Source: JAADDK01 sp964425415 (lineage in GTDB: Archaea > Thermoplasmatota > Thermoplasmata > Thermoplasmatales > Aciduliprofundaceae). From it: a stretch of DNA of 6,072 bases. The first letter of the stretch is position 1. Each line of letters starts with the position of its first letter. The stretch is from assembly GCA_964425415.1 (NCBI GenBank), contig CAYRMJ010000074.1, forward strand, positions 1 through 6,072, in the 5' to 3' direction. Positions 6,055-6,072 of this stretch are shown here, piece after piece. Both the position numbers and the translations under genes were made by a program. Below the pieces are notes generated by a model. That model saw only the letters and a program-made list of their open reading frames with translations. It was not told the DNA's origin and ran no database searches.

Positions 6055-6064
6055 TATATCTTAA
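6055..6064 (-). promoter_or_regulatory. TATA-like box for glutamine synthetase
   Basis: TTAAGATATA is centred 26-27 bases before the ATG at 6033, and no ribosome binding site precedes that ATG. This fits a leaderless transcript and supports the shorter protein start over the GTG at 6054, which would fall at the edge of the box. The window ends eight bases upstream, so BRE context and any regulator site cannot be judged fully. Confidence 0.45.
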
Positions 6065-6072
6065 TTTTGCAT

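Noticed and set aside
1..6072. CRISPR array, tRNA, rRNA, toxin-antitoxin or defence module
   Set aside because: I saw no regularly spaced repeats, no tRNA-like cloverleaf segments and no proteins of those families when reading both strands by eye.

Overview
The window looks archaeal, from a moderately AT-rich euryarchaeon. The evidence is: strong use of ATA, AGA and AGG codons; GGTGA-type ribosome binding sites in front of operon-internal genes; TATA-like boxes about 26-29 bases before the first codon of operon-leading genes, which lack a ribosome binding site (leaderless mRNAs); and an archaeal-style RNase Z and GSI-alpha type glutamine synthetase. A Thermoplasmata-related lineage (Aciduliprofundum-like) would fit, but that is inference and cannot be proven from this sequence alone.

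Layout. Positions 1-492 (minus strand) hold a small helix-turn-helix ORF followed by a second reading frame interrupted by an in-frame TAG. This looks like the remains of a mobile element or a decayed gene and is the only poorly explained part. Positions 493-596 are a divergent intergenic region with a TATA-like promoter for the RNase Z gene (597-1514, plus strand). Everything else is on the minus strand, in two transcription units. The first runs from the right edge: glutamine synthetase (6033 to 4816), then a calcineurin-like phosphoesterase with a TTG start (4806 to 4096). The second has its own promoter: a 12-helix MFS transporter (4058 to 2763), then a membrane-anchored alpha/beta hydrolase (2785 to 1919), then a PCC/DUF296 domain protein (1919 to 1491). 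The last two junctions overlap and carry GGTGA-type sites inside the upstream gene. RNase Z and the PCC gene converge and overlap tail to tail by 24 bases.

Function. RNase Z matures tRNA 3' ends and glutamine synthetase assimilates ammonia; both are housekeeping. The phosphoesterase is probably a small-molecule phosphodiesterase or phosphatase of the YfcE/MJ0936 type. The MFS-hydrolase-PCC set is a tight operon of unknown substrate, perhaps uptake of a glycoside or ester followed by cytoplasmic hydrolysis. I see no CRISPR array, tRNA, rRNA, complete insertion sequence or clearly novel defence system. The window is mostly ordinary chromosome, and the findings are correspondingly modest.
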